A stretch of DNA of 64,000 bases. Source: Arion vulgaris. Lineage: Eukaryota > Mollusca > Gastropoda > Stylommatophora > Arionidae. The stretch is from the NCBI GenBank assembly GCA_020796225.1, contig CM036765.1, positions 6,482,805 to 6,546,804 on the forward strand, read 5' to 3'. Below, one piece after another: positions 9,892-21,900 of this stretch. Each line of letters starts with the position of its first letter. Position 1 is the first letter of the stretch. The translations under genes and the position numbers were made by a program. Under the pieces are notes generated by a model, which did not search any database, had not been told where the DNA came from, and saw only the letters and a program-made list of their open reading frames with translations.

Positions 9892-11240
9892 GACATCGAT
9901 TTGTATACTTCTAAAGTAGTTAGTGGTCAGCTGTAGCCCTTGTACATCTCTATATAGCTTGTCTTGGACTGACATCGATTTGTATACTTCTAAAGTAGTT
10001 AGTGGTCAACAGGAGTCTATGTTCATCTCTTTATAACTTGTCTAAGAGTGACATCGATTTGTATACTTCTAAAGTAGTTAGTGGTCAACTGGAGTCTATG
10101 TTCATCTCTTTATAACTTGTCTAAGAGTGACATCGATTTGTATACTTCTAAAGTAGTTAGTGGTCAACAGGAGTCTATGTTCATCTCTTTATAACTTGTC
10201 TAAGAGTGACATCGACTTGTATACTTCTAAAGTAGTTAGTGGTCAACAGGAGTCTATGTTCATCTCTTTATAACTTGTCTAAGAGTGACATCGATTTGTA
10301 TACTTCTAAAGTAGTTAGTGGTCAACAGGAGTCTATGTTCATCTCTTTATAACTTGTCTAAGAGTGACATCGATTTGTATACTTCTAAAGTAGTTAGTGG
10401 TCAACAGGAGTCTATGTTCATCTCTTTATAACTTGTCTAAGAGTGACATCGACTTGTATACTTCTAAAGTAGTTAGTGGTCAACAGGAGTCTATGTTCAT
10501 CTCTTTATAACTTGTCTTGGACTGACATCGACTTGTATACTTCTAAAGTAGTTAGTGGTCAACAGGAGTCTATGTTCATCTCTTTATAACTTGTCTAAGA
10601 GTGACATCGACTTGTATACTTCTAAAGTAGTTAGTGGTCAACAGGAGTCTATGTTCATCTCTTTATAACCTGTCTAAGAGTGACATCGACATGAATTGGA
10701 GTCAATGTACATTTCCTTATAGCTTGTCTTGGACTGACATCGACTAGTATACTTCTAAAGTAGTTAGTGGTCAACAGGAGTCTATGTATATCTCCCTATT
10801 GCTTGTCTTGGACTGACATCGACTTGTATACTTCTAAAGTAGTTAGTGGTCAACAGGAGTCTATGTCCATCTCTTTAAAACTTGTCTTGGACTGACATCG
10901 ATATGAATTGAAGTCAATGTACATCTCCATATAGCTTCTCTTGGACTGATATCGACTTGTATACTTCTAAAGTAGTTAGTGGTCAGCTGTAGCCCTTGTA
11001 CATCTCTATATAGCTTGTCTTGGACTGACATCGATATGAATTGAAGCCAATGTACATCTCCATATAGCTTCTCTTGGACTGATATCGACTTGTATACTTC
11101 TAAAGTAGTTAGTGGTCAGCCGTAGCCCTTGTACATCTCTATATAGCTTGTCTTAGACTGACATCGACTTGTATACTTCTAAAGTAGTTGGTGGTCAACT
11201 GGAGTCTAAGATATCTCAATATAGCTTGTCTTGGATTGAC
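9892..11240. repeat. 79-bp minisatellite, about 17 units with interspersed short variants
   Basis: The unit starts gacatcgatttgtatacttc and ends ataacttgtctaagagt; full units are exactly 79 bp. After 10,680, shorter ~53-bp units (gacatcgacatgaattggag) alternate with full ones, and the linker changes from 'ctaagagt' to 'cttggact'. This gives an asymmetric array that is homogeneous on the left and mixed on the right. Confidence 0.93.
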
Positions 11241-11410
11241 ATAAGGGTTCGCAATGTCTGGTTTATATGTTCCATGTTTGTCTCGTTGATTATTTTCCAC
11301 CTACGCTTGCTGATAAAACCAACGCACATCGTTGTTGGCGAATGACTGAACCATCGGTGTAAATAGCTACATCTGTTTCATTGACCTCATTCAAAAGGGC
11401 CTTTACTTTT
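11240..11410 (-). mobile_element. LINE RNase H N-terminal fragment
   Basis: The minus strand reads ALLNEVNETDVAIYTDGSVI, which closely matches the fragment at 49,470. YTDGS is the first RNase H catalytic strand. Confidence 0.75.
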
Positions 11411-11444
11411 CACTGTTTGGTACTAAGGTCGACATTTCAGCCGT

Positions 11445-11900
11445 TGTGGTCGGAGAGCATCTCCCTCCTTCTTCATCTTCTGCGATCAACTTCTGCTATG
11501 CCACTACTCCGGTATGTGTCATAAACAGGGTGGAGCGCTGGAGGTCTTCACCGGTACCCCATCATTTGTTTTGTATGGTTGTTTCTAGTGGTCATATTTC
11601 CATTCTCACACTACTCAGGCTGGGGCAGTCTTGCACGATGGGATCTGGGGACTGCTTTGGTGCTCCACAGCTGCAGACAGCCGAGTACATGAGCTCCATT
11701 CTATGGAGGTGTGCTCTGAAACTGCAGTATCCCGTTCTAAGTCTGAAGACTGTGGTCTGTGCTTTTCTGTTTAGTGTATTTATACTATCGTGCTCTAGGT
11801 TGCATCCTCCATTAGGTTTTTCCCCACATCATTTTTCTGGATTGTTCCAGAAGTCTTTGCTTCTGTCCCTAAAACTGGCGACTTCAAACACGTGAACACT
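11445..11900 (-). mobile_element. LINE RNase H C-terminal fragment
   Basis: The minus strand reads LNRKAQTTVFRLRTGYCSFR, AHLHRMELMYSAVCSCGAP and KQSPDPIVQDCPSL. The RLRTGY motif and C-x-C...H-x4-C knuckle identify a LINE pol C-terminus. The 149-codon plus-strand ORF over it is its antisense shadow. Confidence 0.8.
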
Positions 11901-12479
11901 CATCTAGGAGACAAGTGCTCTAGTCACTTTGCTATCACAACTCTTCATAATGGCGCAAGAGTGTCAAGTAATGGATATCTCATTGTACTAAGCGGATGTT
12001 AGGTAGTTAAGTATTCGTTCGGCAGAAATGAAAAACTGGATAGCATATGCGCCCATAGCGGCCACCTTGTTACTCAGTATTTGTCTACCAGATGAAATCC
12101 AACTTATGGCTTATAATATTTGAAATTAGGTGGAAGATAAGCTACGAGCTCATATTGTTATTTCTTCTATAACGTCTATCGCCCTTTGTTCTTATGGCAG
12201 CAACAAAAGCATTGCTTTGTTCACTTTCCTTGGCTGCTCTATGTATTGTGTTCTAGCTGTGGTTCACTTCTTTCAATCCTGTTCTATCGTTGTCATCCAG
12301 GATGTTTTGAGTCTTCAACGTATTTTTCCTCCCTCTGGTGTCATTGACCAACAAAGGACTGAAACTGTCAGTCGCATCGGGCTGACGGATGTACTGACGA
12401 TAAGATCGGAGAACTTAAGAACTGTTGTTCTTTTTAAAAGATGATGACCTGATGAATAACTAACTGACTGACTGGCTGT
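11901..12479. other. Unrecognised stretch
   Basis: A 104-codon plus-strand ORF (12,130-12,444) has no recognisable domain. The tetraspanin terminal exon could lie in this direction, but I could not identify it. Confidence 0.35.
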
Positions 12480-12695
12480 CTCACTGACAAGACTAACTAA
12501 CTAACTAACTAAACCTAACAAGCTAAACTAAGTAACTAACTAACCAGCTAACTGACTGACTGTCTGGCTAAATAATCAAATGACTTGCTAGCTAACTAAC
12601 TGGCTGACTAACTGACTCTCTGACTAACTAACTAACTAATACTAACTAACTAATACTAACTAACTAACTAAGTAACTAACTAATTAACTAACTAT
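12480..12695. repeat. (TAAC)n/(TGAC)n simple repeat
   Basis: Runs of aactaactaact mixed with gactgactgg, just 34 bp from the tetraspanin TM4 exon donor. Confidence 0.9.
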
Positions 12696-12728
12696 TTGTA
12701 AGATCATTAGATTGAAGTTTATACTTAC

Positions 12729-12812
12729 CATTAGAACTGATATACCACTTGCCAAACCAGCAAAGATTCGTACATTGTCGGTCAGGAAGCCGATGATTGC
12801 ACTATAGCAGCC
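12729..12812 (-). CDS. Tetraspanin 84-bp exon: loop-closing GC and start of TM4
   Basis: This exon is exactly 84 bp (28 codons, phase 0 in and out), from GCYSAIIGFL to GISVLM. The acceptor is gacctgttatag and the donor gtaagtataa. An 84-nt exon that begins with the loop-closing GC and runs into TM4 is a recurrent feature of animal tetraspanin genes. The residues GCxxxIxxFLxDNxxxxAGLASGISVL match the family pattern for the loop end and the first half of the fourth membrane helix. The preceding exon is 11.8 kb away, almost all of that distance being tandem array. The terminal exon (rest of TM4 and the cytoplasmic tail) should lie below 12,729 on the minus strand; I could not identify it in the repeat mosaic there. 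Confidence 0.9.
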
Positions 12813-12923
12813 CTATAACAGGTCAAAGAAAAGAAAATATAAATGATATTTAAAAATAACACACAAATAATCGAAGAGATTTACCGATATTCTTCTTCTT
12901 TTTTCTAATCATATTTTCCAGCA

Positions 12924-15900
12924 CAGCACCAGGATAATATCTCTGATACGGGCTTTTGTGTGTGCTTCACAGCGCCAGGATAATATCTCTGATACGGCTT
13001 TTGTGTGTGCTTCACAGCGCCAGGATAATATCTCTGGTACGGGCTTTTGTGTGTGCTTCACAGCGCCAGGATAATATCTCTGGTACGGGCTTTTGTGTGT
13101 GCTTCACAGCGCCAGGATAATATCTCTGGTACGGGCTTTTGTGTGTGCTTCCCAGCGCCAGGATAATATCTCTGGTACGGGCTTTTGTGTGTGCTTCACA
13201 GCGCCAGGATAATATCTCTGGTACGGGCTTTTGTGTGGCTTCACAGAGCCAGGATAATATCTCTGGTACCGGCTTTTGTGTGTGCTTCACAGCGCCAGGA
13301 TAATATCTCTGGTACCGGCTTTTGTGTGTGCTTCACAGCGCCAGGATAATATCTCTGGTACGGGCTTTTGTGTGTGCTTCACAGCGCCAGGATAATATCT
13401 CTGATACGGGCTTTTGTGTGTGCTTCACAGCGCCAGGATAATATCTCTGGTTCGGGCTTTTGTGTGTGCTTCACAGCGCCAGGATAATATCTCTGGTACG
13501 GGCTTTTGTGTGTGCTTCACAGCGCCAGGATAATATCTCTGGTACGGGCTTTTGTGTGTGCTTCACAGCGCCAGGATAATATCTCTGGTACGGGCTTTTG
13601 TGTGTGCTTCACAGCGCCAGGATAATATCTCTGGTACGGGCTTTGTGTGTCTTCACAGCGCCAGGATAATATCTCTGGTACGGGTTTTTGTGTGTGCTTC
13701 ACAGCGCAAGGATAATATCTTTGGTACGAGCTTTTGTGTGTGCTTCACAGCGCCAGGATAATATCTCTGGTACGGGCTTTTGTGTGTGCTTCACAGCGCC
13801 AGGATAATATCTCTGGTACGGGCTTTTGTGTGTGCTTCACAGCGCCAGGATAATATCTCTGATACGGGCTTTTGTGTGTGCTTCACAGCGCCAGGATAAT
13901 ATCTCTGGTACGGGCTTTTGTGTGTGCTTCACAGCGCCAGGATAATATCTCTGGTACGGGTTTTTGTGTGTGCTTCACAGCGCAAGGATAATATCTTTGG
14001 TACGAGCTTTTGTGTGTGCTTCACAGCGCCAGGATAATATCTCTGGTACGGGCTTTTGTGTGTGCTTCACAGCGCCAGGATAATATCTCTGGTACGGGCT
14101 TTTGTGTGTGCTTCACAGCGCCAGGATAATATCTCTGATACGGGCTTTTGTGTGTGCTTCACAGAGCCAGGATAATATCTCTGGTACGGGCTTTTGTGTG
14201 TGCTTCACAGCGCCAGGATAATATCTCTGGTACGAGCTTTTGTGTGTGCTTCACAGAGCCAGGATAATATCTCTGGTACGAGCTTTTGTGTGTGCTTCAC
14301 AGCGCCAGGATAATATCTCTGGTTCGGGCTTTTGTGTGTGCTTCACAGCGCCAGGATAATATCTCTGGTACGGGCTTTTGTGTGTGCTTCACAGCGCCAG
14401 GATAATATCTCTGGTACCGGCTTTGTGTGTGTCTTACAGCGCCAGGATAATATCTCTGGTACGGGCTTTTGTGTGTGCTTCACAGCGCCAGGATAATATC
14501 TCTGGTACGAGCTTTTGTGTGTGCTTCACAGCGCCAGGATAATATCTCTGGTACGAGCTTTGTGTGTGTTTCACAGCGCGGGATAATATCTCTGGTACGA
14601 GCTTTTGTGTGTGTTTCACAGCGCCAGGATAATATCTCTGGTACGGGCTTTTGTGTGTGCTTCACAGCGCAAGGATAATATCTTTGGTACGAGCTTTTGT
14701 GTGTGCTTCACAGCGCCAGGATAATATCTCTGGTACGGGCTTTTGTGTGTGCTTCACAGCGCCAGGATAATATCTCTGGTACGAGCTTTTGTGTGTGCTT
14801 CACAGCGCCAGGATAATATCTCTGGTACGAGCTTTTGTGTGTGCTTCACAGCGCGAGGATAATATCTCTGGTACGAGCTTTTGTGTGTGCTTCACAGCGC
14901 CAGGATAATATCTCTGGTACGGGCTTTTGTGTGTGCTTCACAGCGCCAGGATAATATCTCTGGTACGGGTTTTTGTGTGTGCTTCACAGCGCCAGGATAA
15001 TATCTCTGGTACGGGTTTTTGTGTGTGCTTCACAGCGCAAGGATAATATCTTTGGTACGAGCTTTTGTGTGTGCTTCACAGCGCCAGGATAATATCTCTG
15101 GTACGGGCTTTTGTGTGTGCTTCACAGCGCCAGGATAATATCTCTGGTACGGGCTTTTGTGTGTGCTTCACAGCGCCAGGATAATATCTCTGGTTCGGGC
15201 TTTTGTGTGTGCTTCACAGCGCCAGGATAATATCTCTGGTACGGGCTTTTGTGTGTTCTTCACAGCGCCAGGATAATATCTCTGGTACCGGCTTTTGTGT
15301 GTGCTTCACAGCGCCAGGATAATATCTCTGGTACGAGCTTTTGTGTGTGCTTCACAGCGCCAGGATAATATCTCTGGTACGAGCTTTTGTGTGTGCTTCA
15401 CAGCGCGAGGATAATATCTCTGGTACGAGCTTTTGTGTGTGCTTCACAGCGCCAGGATAATATCTCTGGTACGGGCTTTTGTGTGTGCTTCACAGCGCCA
15501 GGATAATATCTCTGGGACGGGCTTTTGTGTGTGCTTCACAGCGCCAGGATAATATCTCTGGTACGGGTTTTGTTGTGCTTCACAGCGCAAGGATAATATC
15601 TTTGGTACGAGCTTTTGTGTGTGCTTCACAGCGCCAGGATAATATCTCTGGTACGGGCTTTTGTGTGTGCTTCACAGCGCCAGGATAATATCTCTGGTAC
15701 GGGCTTTTGTGTGTGCTTCACAGCGCCAGGATAATATCTCTGGTACGGGCTTTTGTGTGTTCTTCACAGCGCCAGGATAATATCTCTGGTACCGGCTTTT
15801 GTGTGTGCTTCACAGCGCCAGGATAATATCTCTGGTACGAGCTTTTATGTGTGCTTCACAGCGCCAGGATAATATCTCTGGTACGAGCTTTTGTGTGTGC

Positions 15901-18900
15901 TTCACAGCGCGAGGATAATATCTCTGGTACGAGCTTTTGTGTGTGCTTCACAGCGCCAGGATAATATCTCTGGTACGGGCTTTTGTGTGTGCTTCACAGC
16001 GCCAGGATAATATCTCTGGGACGGGCTTTTGTGTGTGCTTCACAGCGCCAGGATAATATCTCTGGTACGGGTTTTTGTGTGTGCTTCACAGCGCAAGGAT
16101 AATATCTTTGGTACGAGCTTTTGTGTGTGCTTCACAGCGCCAGGATAATATCTCTGGTACGGGCTTTTGTGTGTGCTTCACAGCGCCAGGATAATATCTC
16201 TGGTACGGGCTTTTGTGTGTGCTTCACAGCGCCAGGATAATATCTCTGGTACGAGCTTTTGTGTGTGCTTCACAGCGCCAGGATAATATCTCTGGTTCGG
16301 GCTTTTGTGTGTGCTTCACAGCGCCAGGATAATATCTCTGGTACGGGCTTTTGTGTGTGCTTCACAGCGCCAGGATAATATCTCTGGTACCGGCTTTTGT
16401 GTGTGCTTCACAGCGCCATGATAATATCTCTGGTACGGGCTTTTGTGTGTGCTTCACAGCGCCAGGATAATATCTCTGGTACGAGCTTTTGTGTGTGCTT
16501 CACAGCGCCAGGATAATATCTCTGGTACGAGCTTTTGTGTGTGCTTCACAGCGCGAGGATAATATCTCTGGTACGAGCTTTTGTGTGTGCTTCACAGAGC
16601 CAGGATAATATCTCTGGTACGAGCTTTTGTGTGTGCTTCACAGCGCCAGGATAATATCTCTGGTTCGGGCTTTTGTGTGTGCTTCACAGCGCCAGGATAA
16701 TATCTCTGGTACGGGCTTTTGTGTGTGCTTCACAGCGCCAGGATAATATCTCTGGTACCGGCTTTTGTGTGTGCTTCACAGCGCCAGGATAATATCTCTG
16801 GTACGGGCTTTTGTGTGTGCTTCACAGCGCCAGGATAATATCTCTGGTACGAGCTTTTGTGTGTGCTTCACAGCGCCAGGATAATATCTCTGGTACGAGC
16901 TTTTGTGTGTGTTTCACAGCGCGGGGATAATATCTCTGGTACGAGCTTTTGTGTGTGCTTCACAGCGCCAGGATAATATCTCTGGTACGGGCTTTTGTGT
17001 GTGCTTCACAGCGCAAGGATAATATCTTTGGTACGAGCTTTTGTGTGTGCTTCACAGCGCCAGGATAATATCTCTGGTACGGGCTTTTGTGTGTGCTTCA
17101 CAGCGCCAGGATAATATCTCTGGTACGAGCTTTTGTGTGTGCTTCACAGCGCCAGGATAATATCTCTGGTACGAGCTTTTGTGTGTGCTTCACAGCGCGA
17201 GGATAATATCTCTGGTACGAGCTTTTGTGTGTGCTTCACAGCGCCAGGATAATATCTCTGGTACGGGCTTTTGTGTGTGCTTCACAGCGCTAGGATAATA
17301 TCTCTGGTACGCGCTTTTGTGTGTGCTTCACAGCGCCAGGATAATATCTCTGGTACGGGTTTTTGTGTGTGCTTCACAGCGCCAGGATAATATCTCTGGT
17401 ACGAGCTTTTGTGTGTGCTTCACAGCGCCAGGATAATATCTCTGGTACGGGCTTTTGTGTGTGCTTCACAGCGCCAGGATAATATCTCTGGTACGGGCTT
17501 TTGTGTGTGCTTCACAGCGCCAGGATAATATCTCTGGTACGAGCTTTTGTGTGTGCTTCACAGCGCCAGGATAATATCTCTGGTTCGGGCTTTTGTGTGT
17601 GCTTCACAGCGCCAGGATAATATCTCTGGTACGGGCTTTTGTGTGTGCTTCACAGCGCCAGGATAATATCTCTGGTACCGGCTTTTGTGTGTGCTTCACA
17701 GCGCCAGGATAATATCTCTGGTACGAGCTTTTGTGTGTGCTTCACAGCGCCAGGATAATATCTCTGGTACGGGCTTTTGTGTGTGCTTCACAGCGCCAGG
17801 ATAATATCTCTGGTACGAGCTTTTGTGTGTGCTTCACAGCGCCAGGATAATATCTCTGGTACCGGCTTTTGTGTGTGCTTCACAGCGCCAGGATAATATC
17901 TCTGGTACGAGCTTTTGTGTGTGCTTCACAGCGCCAGGATAATATCTCTGGTACCGGCTTTTGTGTGTGCTTCACAGCGCCAGGATAATATCTCTGGTAC
18001 GAGCTTTTGTGTTGCTTCACAGCGCCAGGATAATATCTCTGGTACGGGCTTTTGTGTGTGCTTCACAGCGCCAGGATAATATCTCTGGGACGGGCTTTTG
18101 TGTGTGCTTCACAGCGCCAGGATAATATCTCTGGTACGGGTTTTTGTGTGTGCTTCACAGCGCAAGGATAATATCTTTGGTACGAGCTTTTGTGTGTGCT
18201 TCACAGCGCCAGGATAATATCTCTGGTACGGGCTTTTGTGTGTGCTTCACAGCGCCAGGATAATATCTCTGGTACGGGCTTTTGTGTGTGCTTCACAGCG
18301 CCAGGACAATATCTCTGGTACGAGCTTTTGTGTGTGCTTCACAGCGCCAGGATAATATCTCTGATTCGGGCTTTTGTGTGTGCTTCACAGCGCCAGGATA
18401 ATATCTCTGGTACGGGCTTTTGTGTGTGCTTCACAGCGCCAGGATAATATCTCTGGTACCGGCTTTTGTGTGTGCTTCACAGCGCCAGGATAATATCTCT
18501 GGTACGGGCTTTTGTGTGTGCTTCACAGCGCCATGATAATATCTCTGGTACGAGCTTTTGTGTGTGCTTCACAGCGCCAGGATAATATCTCTGGTACGAG
18601 CTTTTGTGTGTGCTTCACAGCGCGAGGATAATATCTCTGGTACGAGCTTTTGTGTGTGCTTCACAGCGCCAGGATAATATCTCTGGTACGGGCTTTTGTG
18701 TGTGCTTCACAGCGCCAGGATAATATCTCTGGTACGAGCTTTTGTGTGTGCTTCACAGCGCCAGGATAATATCTCTGGTACGAGCTTTTGTGTGTGCTTC
18801 ACAGCGCCAGGATAATATCTCTGGTACGAGCTTTTGTGTGTGCTTCACAGCGCCAGGATAATATCTCTGGTACGAGCTTTTGTGTGTGCTTCACAGCGCC

Positions 18901-21900
18901 AGGATAATATCTCTGGTACGAGCTTTTGTGTGTGCTTCACAGCGCCAGGATAATATCTCTGGTACGAGCTTTTGTGTGTGCTTCACAGCGCGAGGATAAT
19001 ATCTCTGGTACGAGCTTTTGTGTGTGCTTCACAGCGCCAGGATAATATCTCTGGTACGGGCTTTTGTGTGTGCTTCACAGCGCCAGGATAATATCTCTGG
19101 TACGAGCTTTTGTGTGTGCTTCACAGCGCCAGGATAATATCTCTGGTACGAGCTTTTGTGTGTGCTTCACAGCGCGAGGATAATATCTCTGGTACGAGCT
19201 TTTGTGTGTGCTTCACAGCGCCAGGATAATATCTCTGGTACGGGCTTTTGTGTGTGCTTCACAGCGCCAGGATAATATCTCTGGTACGAGCTTTTGTGTG
19301 TGCTTCACAGCTCCAGGATAATATCTCTGGTACGAGCTTTTGTGTGTGCTTCACAGCGCCAGGATAATATCTCTGGTACGGGCTTTTGTGTGTGCTTCAC
19401 AGCGCAAAGATAATATCTTTGGTACGAGCTTTTGTGTGTGCTTCACAGCGCCAGGATAATATCTCTGGTACGGGCTTTTGTGTGTGCTTCACAGCGCCAG
19501 GATAATATCTCTGGTACGAGCTTTTGTGTGTGTTTCACAGCGCGGGGATAATATCTCTGGTACGAGCTTTTGTGTGTGCTTCACAGCGCCAGGATAATAT
19601 CTCTGGTACGGGTTTTTGTGTGTGCTTCACAGCGCAAGGATAATATCTTTGGTACGAGCTTTTGTGTGTGCTTCACAGCGCCAGGATAATATCTCTGGTA
19701 CGGGCTTTTGTGTGTGCTTCACAGCGCCAGGATAATATCTCTGGTACGGGCTTTTGTGTGTGCTTCACAGCGCCAGGATAATATCTCTGGTACGAGCTTT
19801 TGTGTGTGCTTCACAGCGCGAGGATAATATCTCTGGTACGAGCTTTTGTGTGTGCTTCACAGCGCCAGGATAATATCTCTGGTACGGGCTTTTGTGTGTG
19901 CTTCACAGCGCCAGGATAATATCTCTGGTACGGGCTTTTGTGTGTGCTTCACAGCGCCAGGATAATATCTCTGGTACGGGTTTTTGTGTGTGCTTCACAG
20001 CGCAAGGATAATATCTTTGGTACGAGCTTTTGTGTGTGCTTCACAGCGCCAGGATAATATCTCTGGTACGGGCTTTTGTGTGTGCTTCACAGCGCCAGGA
20101 TAATATCTCTGGTACGGGCTTTTGTGTGTGCTTCACAGCGCCAGGATAATATCTCTGGTACGAGCTTTTGTGTGTGCTTCACAGCGCCAGGATAATATCT
20201 CTGGTTCGGGCTTTTGTGTGTGCTTCACAGCGCCAGGATAATATCTCTGGTACGGGCTTTTGTGTGTGCTTCACAGCGCCAGGATAATATCTCTGGTACC
20301 GGCTTTTGTGTGTGCTTCACAGCGCCAGGATAATATCTCTGGTACGAGCTTTTGTGTGTGCTTCACAGCGCCAGGATAATATCTCTGGTACGAGCTTTTG
20401 TGTGTGCTTCACAGCGCGAGGATAATATCTCTGGTACGAGCTTTTGTGTGTGCTTCACAGCGCCAGGATAATATCTCTGGTACGGGCTTTTGTGTGTGCT
20501 TCACAGCGCCAGGATAATATCTCTGGGACGGGCTTTTGTGTGTGCTTCACAGCGCCAGGATAATATCTCTGGTACGGGCTTTTGTGTGTGCTTTACAGCG
20601 CCAGGATAATATCTCTGGTACGGGCTTTTGTGTGTGCTTACAGCGCCAGGATAATATCTCTGGTACGAGCTTTGTGTGTGCTTACAGCGCCAGGATAATA
20701 TCTCTGGTTCGGGCTTTGTGTGTGATTCACAGCGCCAGGATAATATCTCTGGTACGGGCTTTTGTGTGTGCTTCACAGCGCCAGGATAATATCTCTGGTA
20801 CCGGCTTTTGTGTGTGCTTCACAGCGCCAGGATAATATCTCTGGTACGGGCTTTTGTCTGTGCTTCACAGCGCCAGGATAATATCTCTGGTACGAGCTTT
20901 TGTGTGTGCTTCACAGCGCCAGGATAATATCTCTGGTACGAGCTTTTGTGTGTGCTTCACAGCGCGAGGATAATATCTCTGGTACGAGCTTTTGTGTGTG
21001 CTTCACAGCGCCAGGATAATATCTCTGGTACGGGCTTTTGTGTGTGCTTCACAGCGCCAGGATAATATCTCTGGTACGAGCTTTTGTGTGTGCTTCACAG
21101 CGCCAGGATAATATCTCTGGTACGAGCTTTTATGTGTGCTTCACAGCGCCAGGATAATATCTCTGGTACGAGCTTTTGTGTGTGCTTCACAGCGCCAGGA
21201 TAATATCTCTGGTACGAGCTTTTGTGTGTGCTTCACAGCGCCAGGATAATATCTCTGGTACGAGCTTTTGTGTGTGCTTCACAGCGCCAGGATAATATCT
21301 CTGGTACGAGCTTTTGTGTGTGCTTCACAGCGCGAGGATAATATCTCTGGTACGAGCTTTTGTGTGTGCTTCACAGCGCCAGGATAATATCTCTGGTACG
21401 GGCTTTTGTGTGTGCTTCACAGCGCCAGGATAATATCTCTGGTACGAGCTTTTGTGTGTGCTTCACAGCGCCAGGATAATATCTCTGGTACGAGCTTTTG
21501 TGTGTGCTTCACAGCGCGAGGATAATATCTCTGGTACGAGCTTTTGTGTGTGCTTCACAGCGCCAGGATAATATCTCTGGTACGGGCTTTTGTGTGTGCT
21601 TCACAGCGCCAGGATAATATCTCTGGTACGAGCTTTTCTGTGTGCTTCACAGCGCCAGGATAATATCTCTGGTACGAGCTTTTGTGTGTGCTTCACAGCG
21701 CGGGGATAATATCTCTGGTACGAGCTTTTGTGTGTGCTTCACAGCGCCAGGATAATATCTCTGGTACGGGCTTTTGTGTGTGCTTCACAGCGCAAAGATA
21801 ATATCTTTGGTACGAGCTTTTGTGTGTGCTTCACAGCGCCAGGATAATATCTCTGGTACGGGCTTTTGTGTGTGCTTCACAGCGCCAGGATAATATCTCT

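Noticed and set aside
11446..11895. 149-codon plus-strand ORF as a gene
   Set aside because: It is the antisense of a LINE RNase H C-terminal region whose motifs read clearly on the minus strand.
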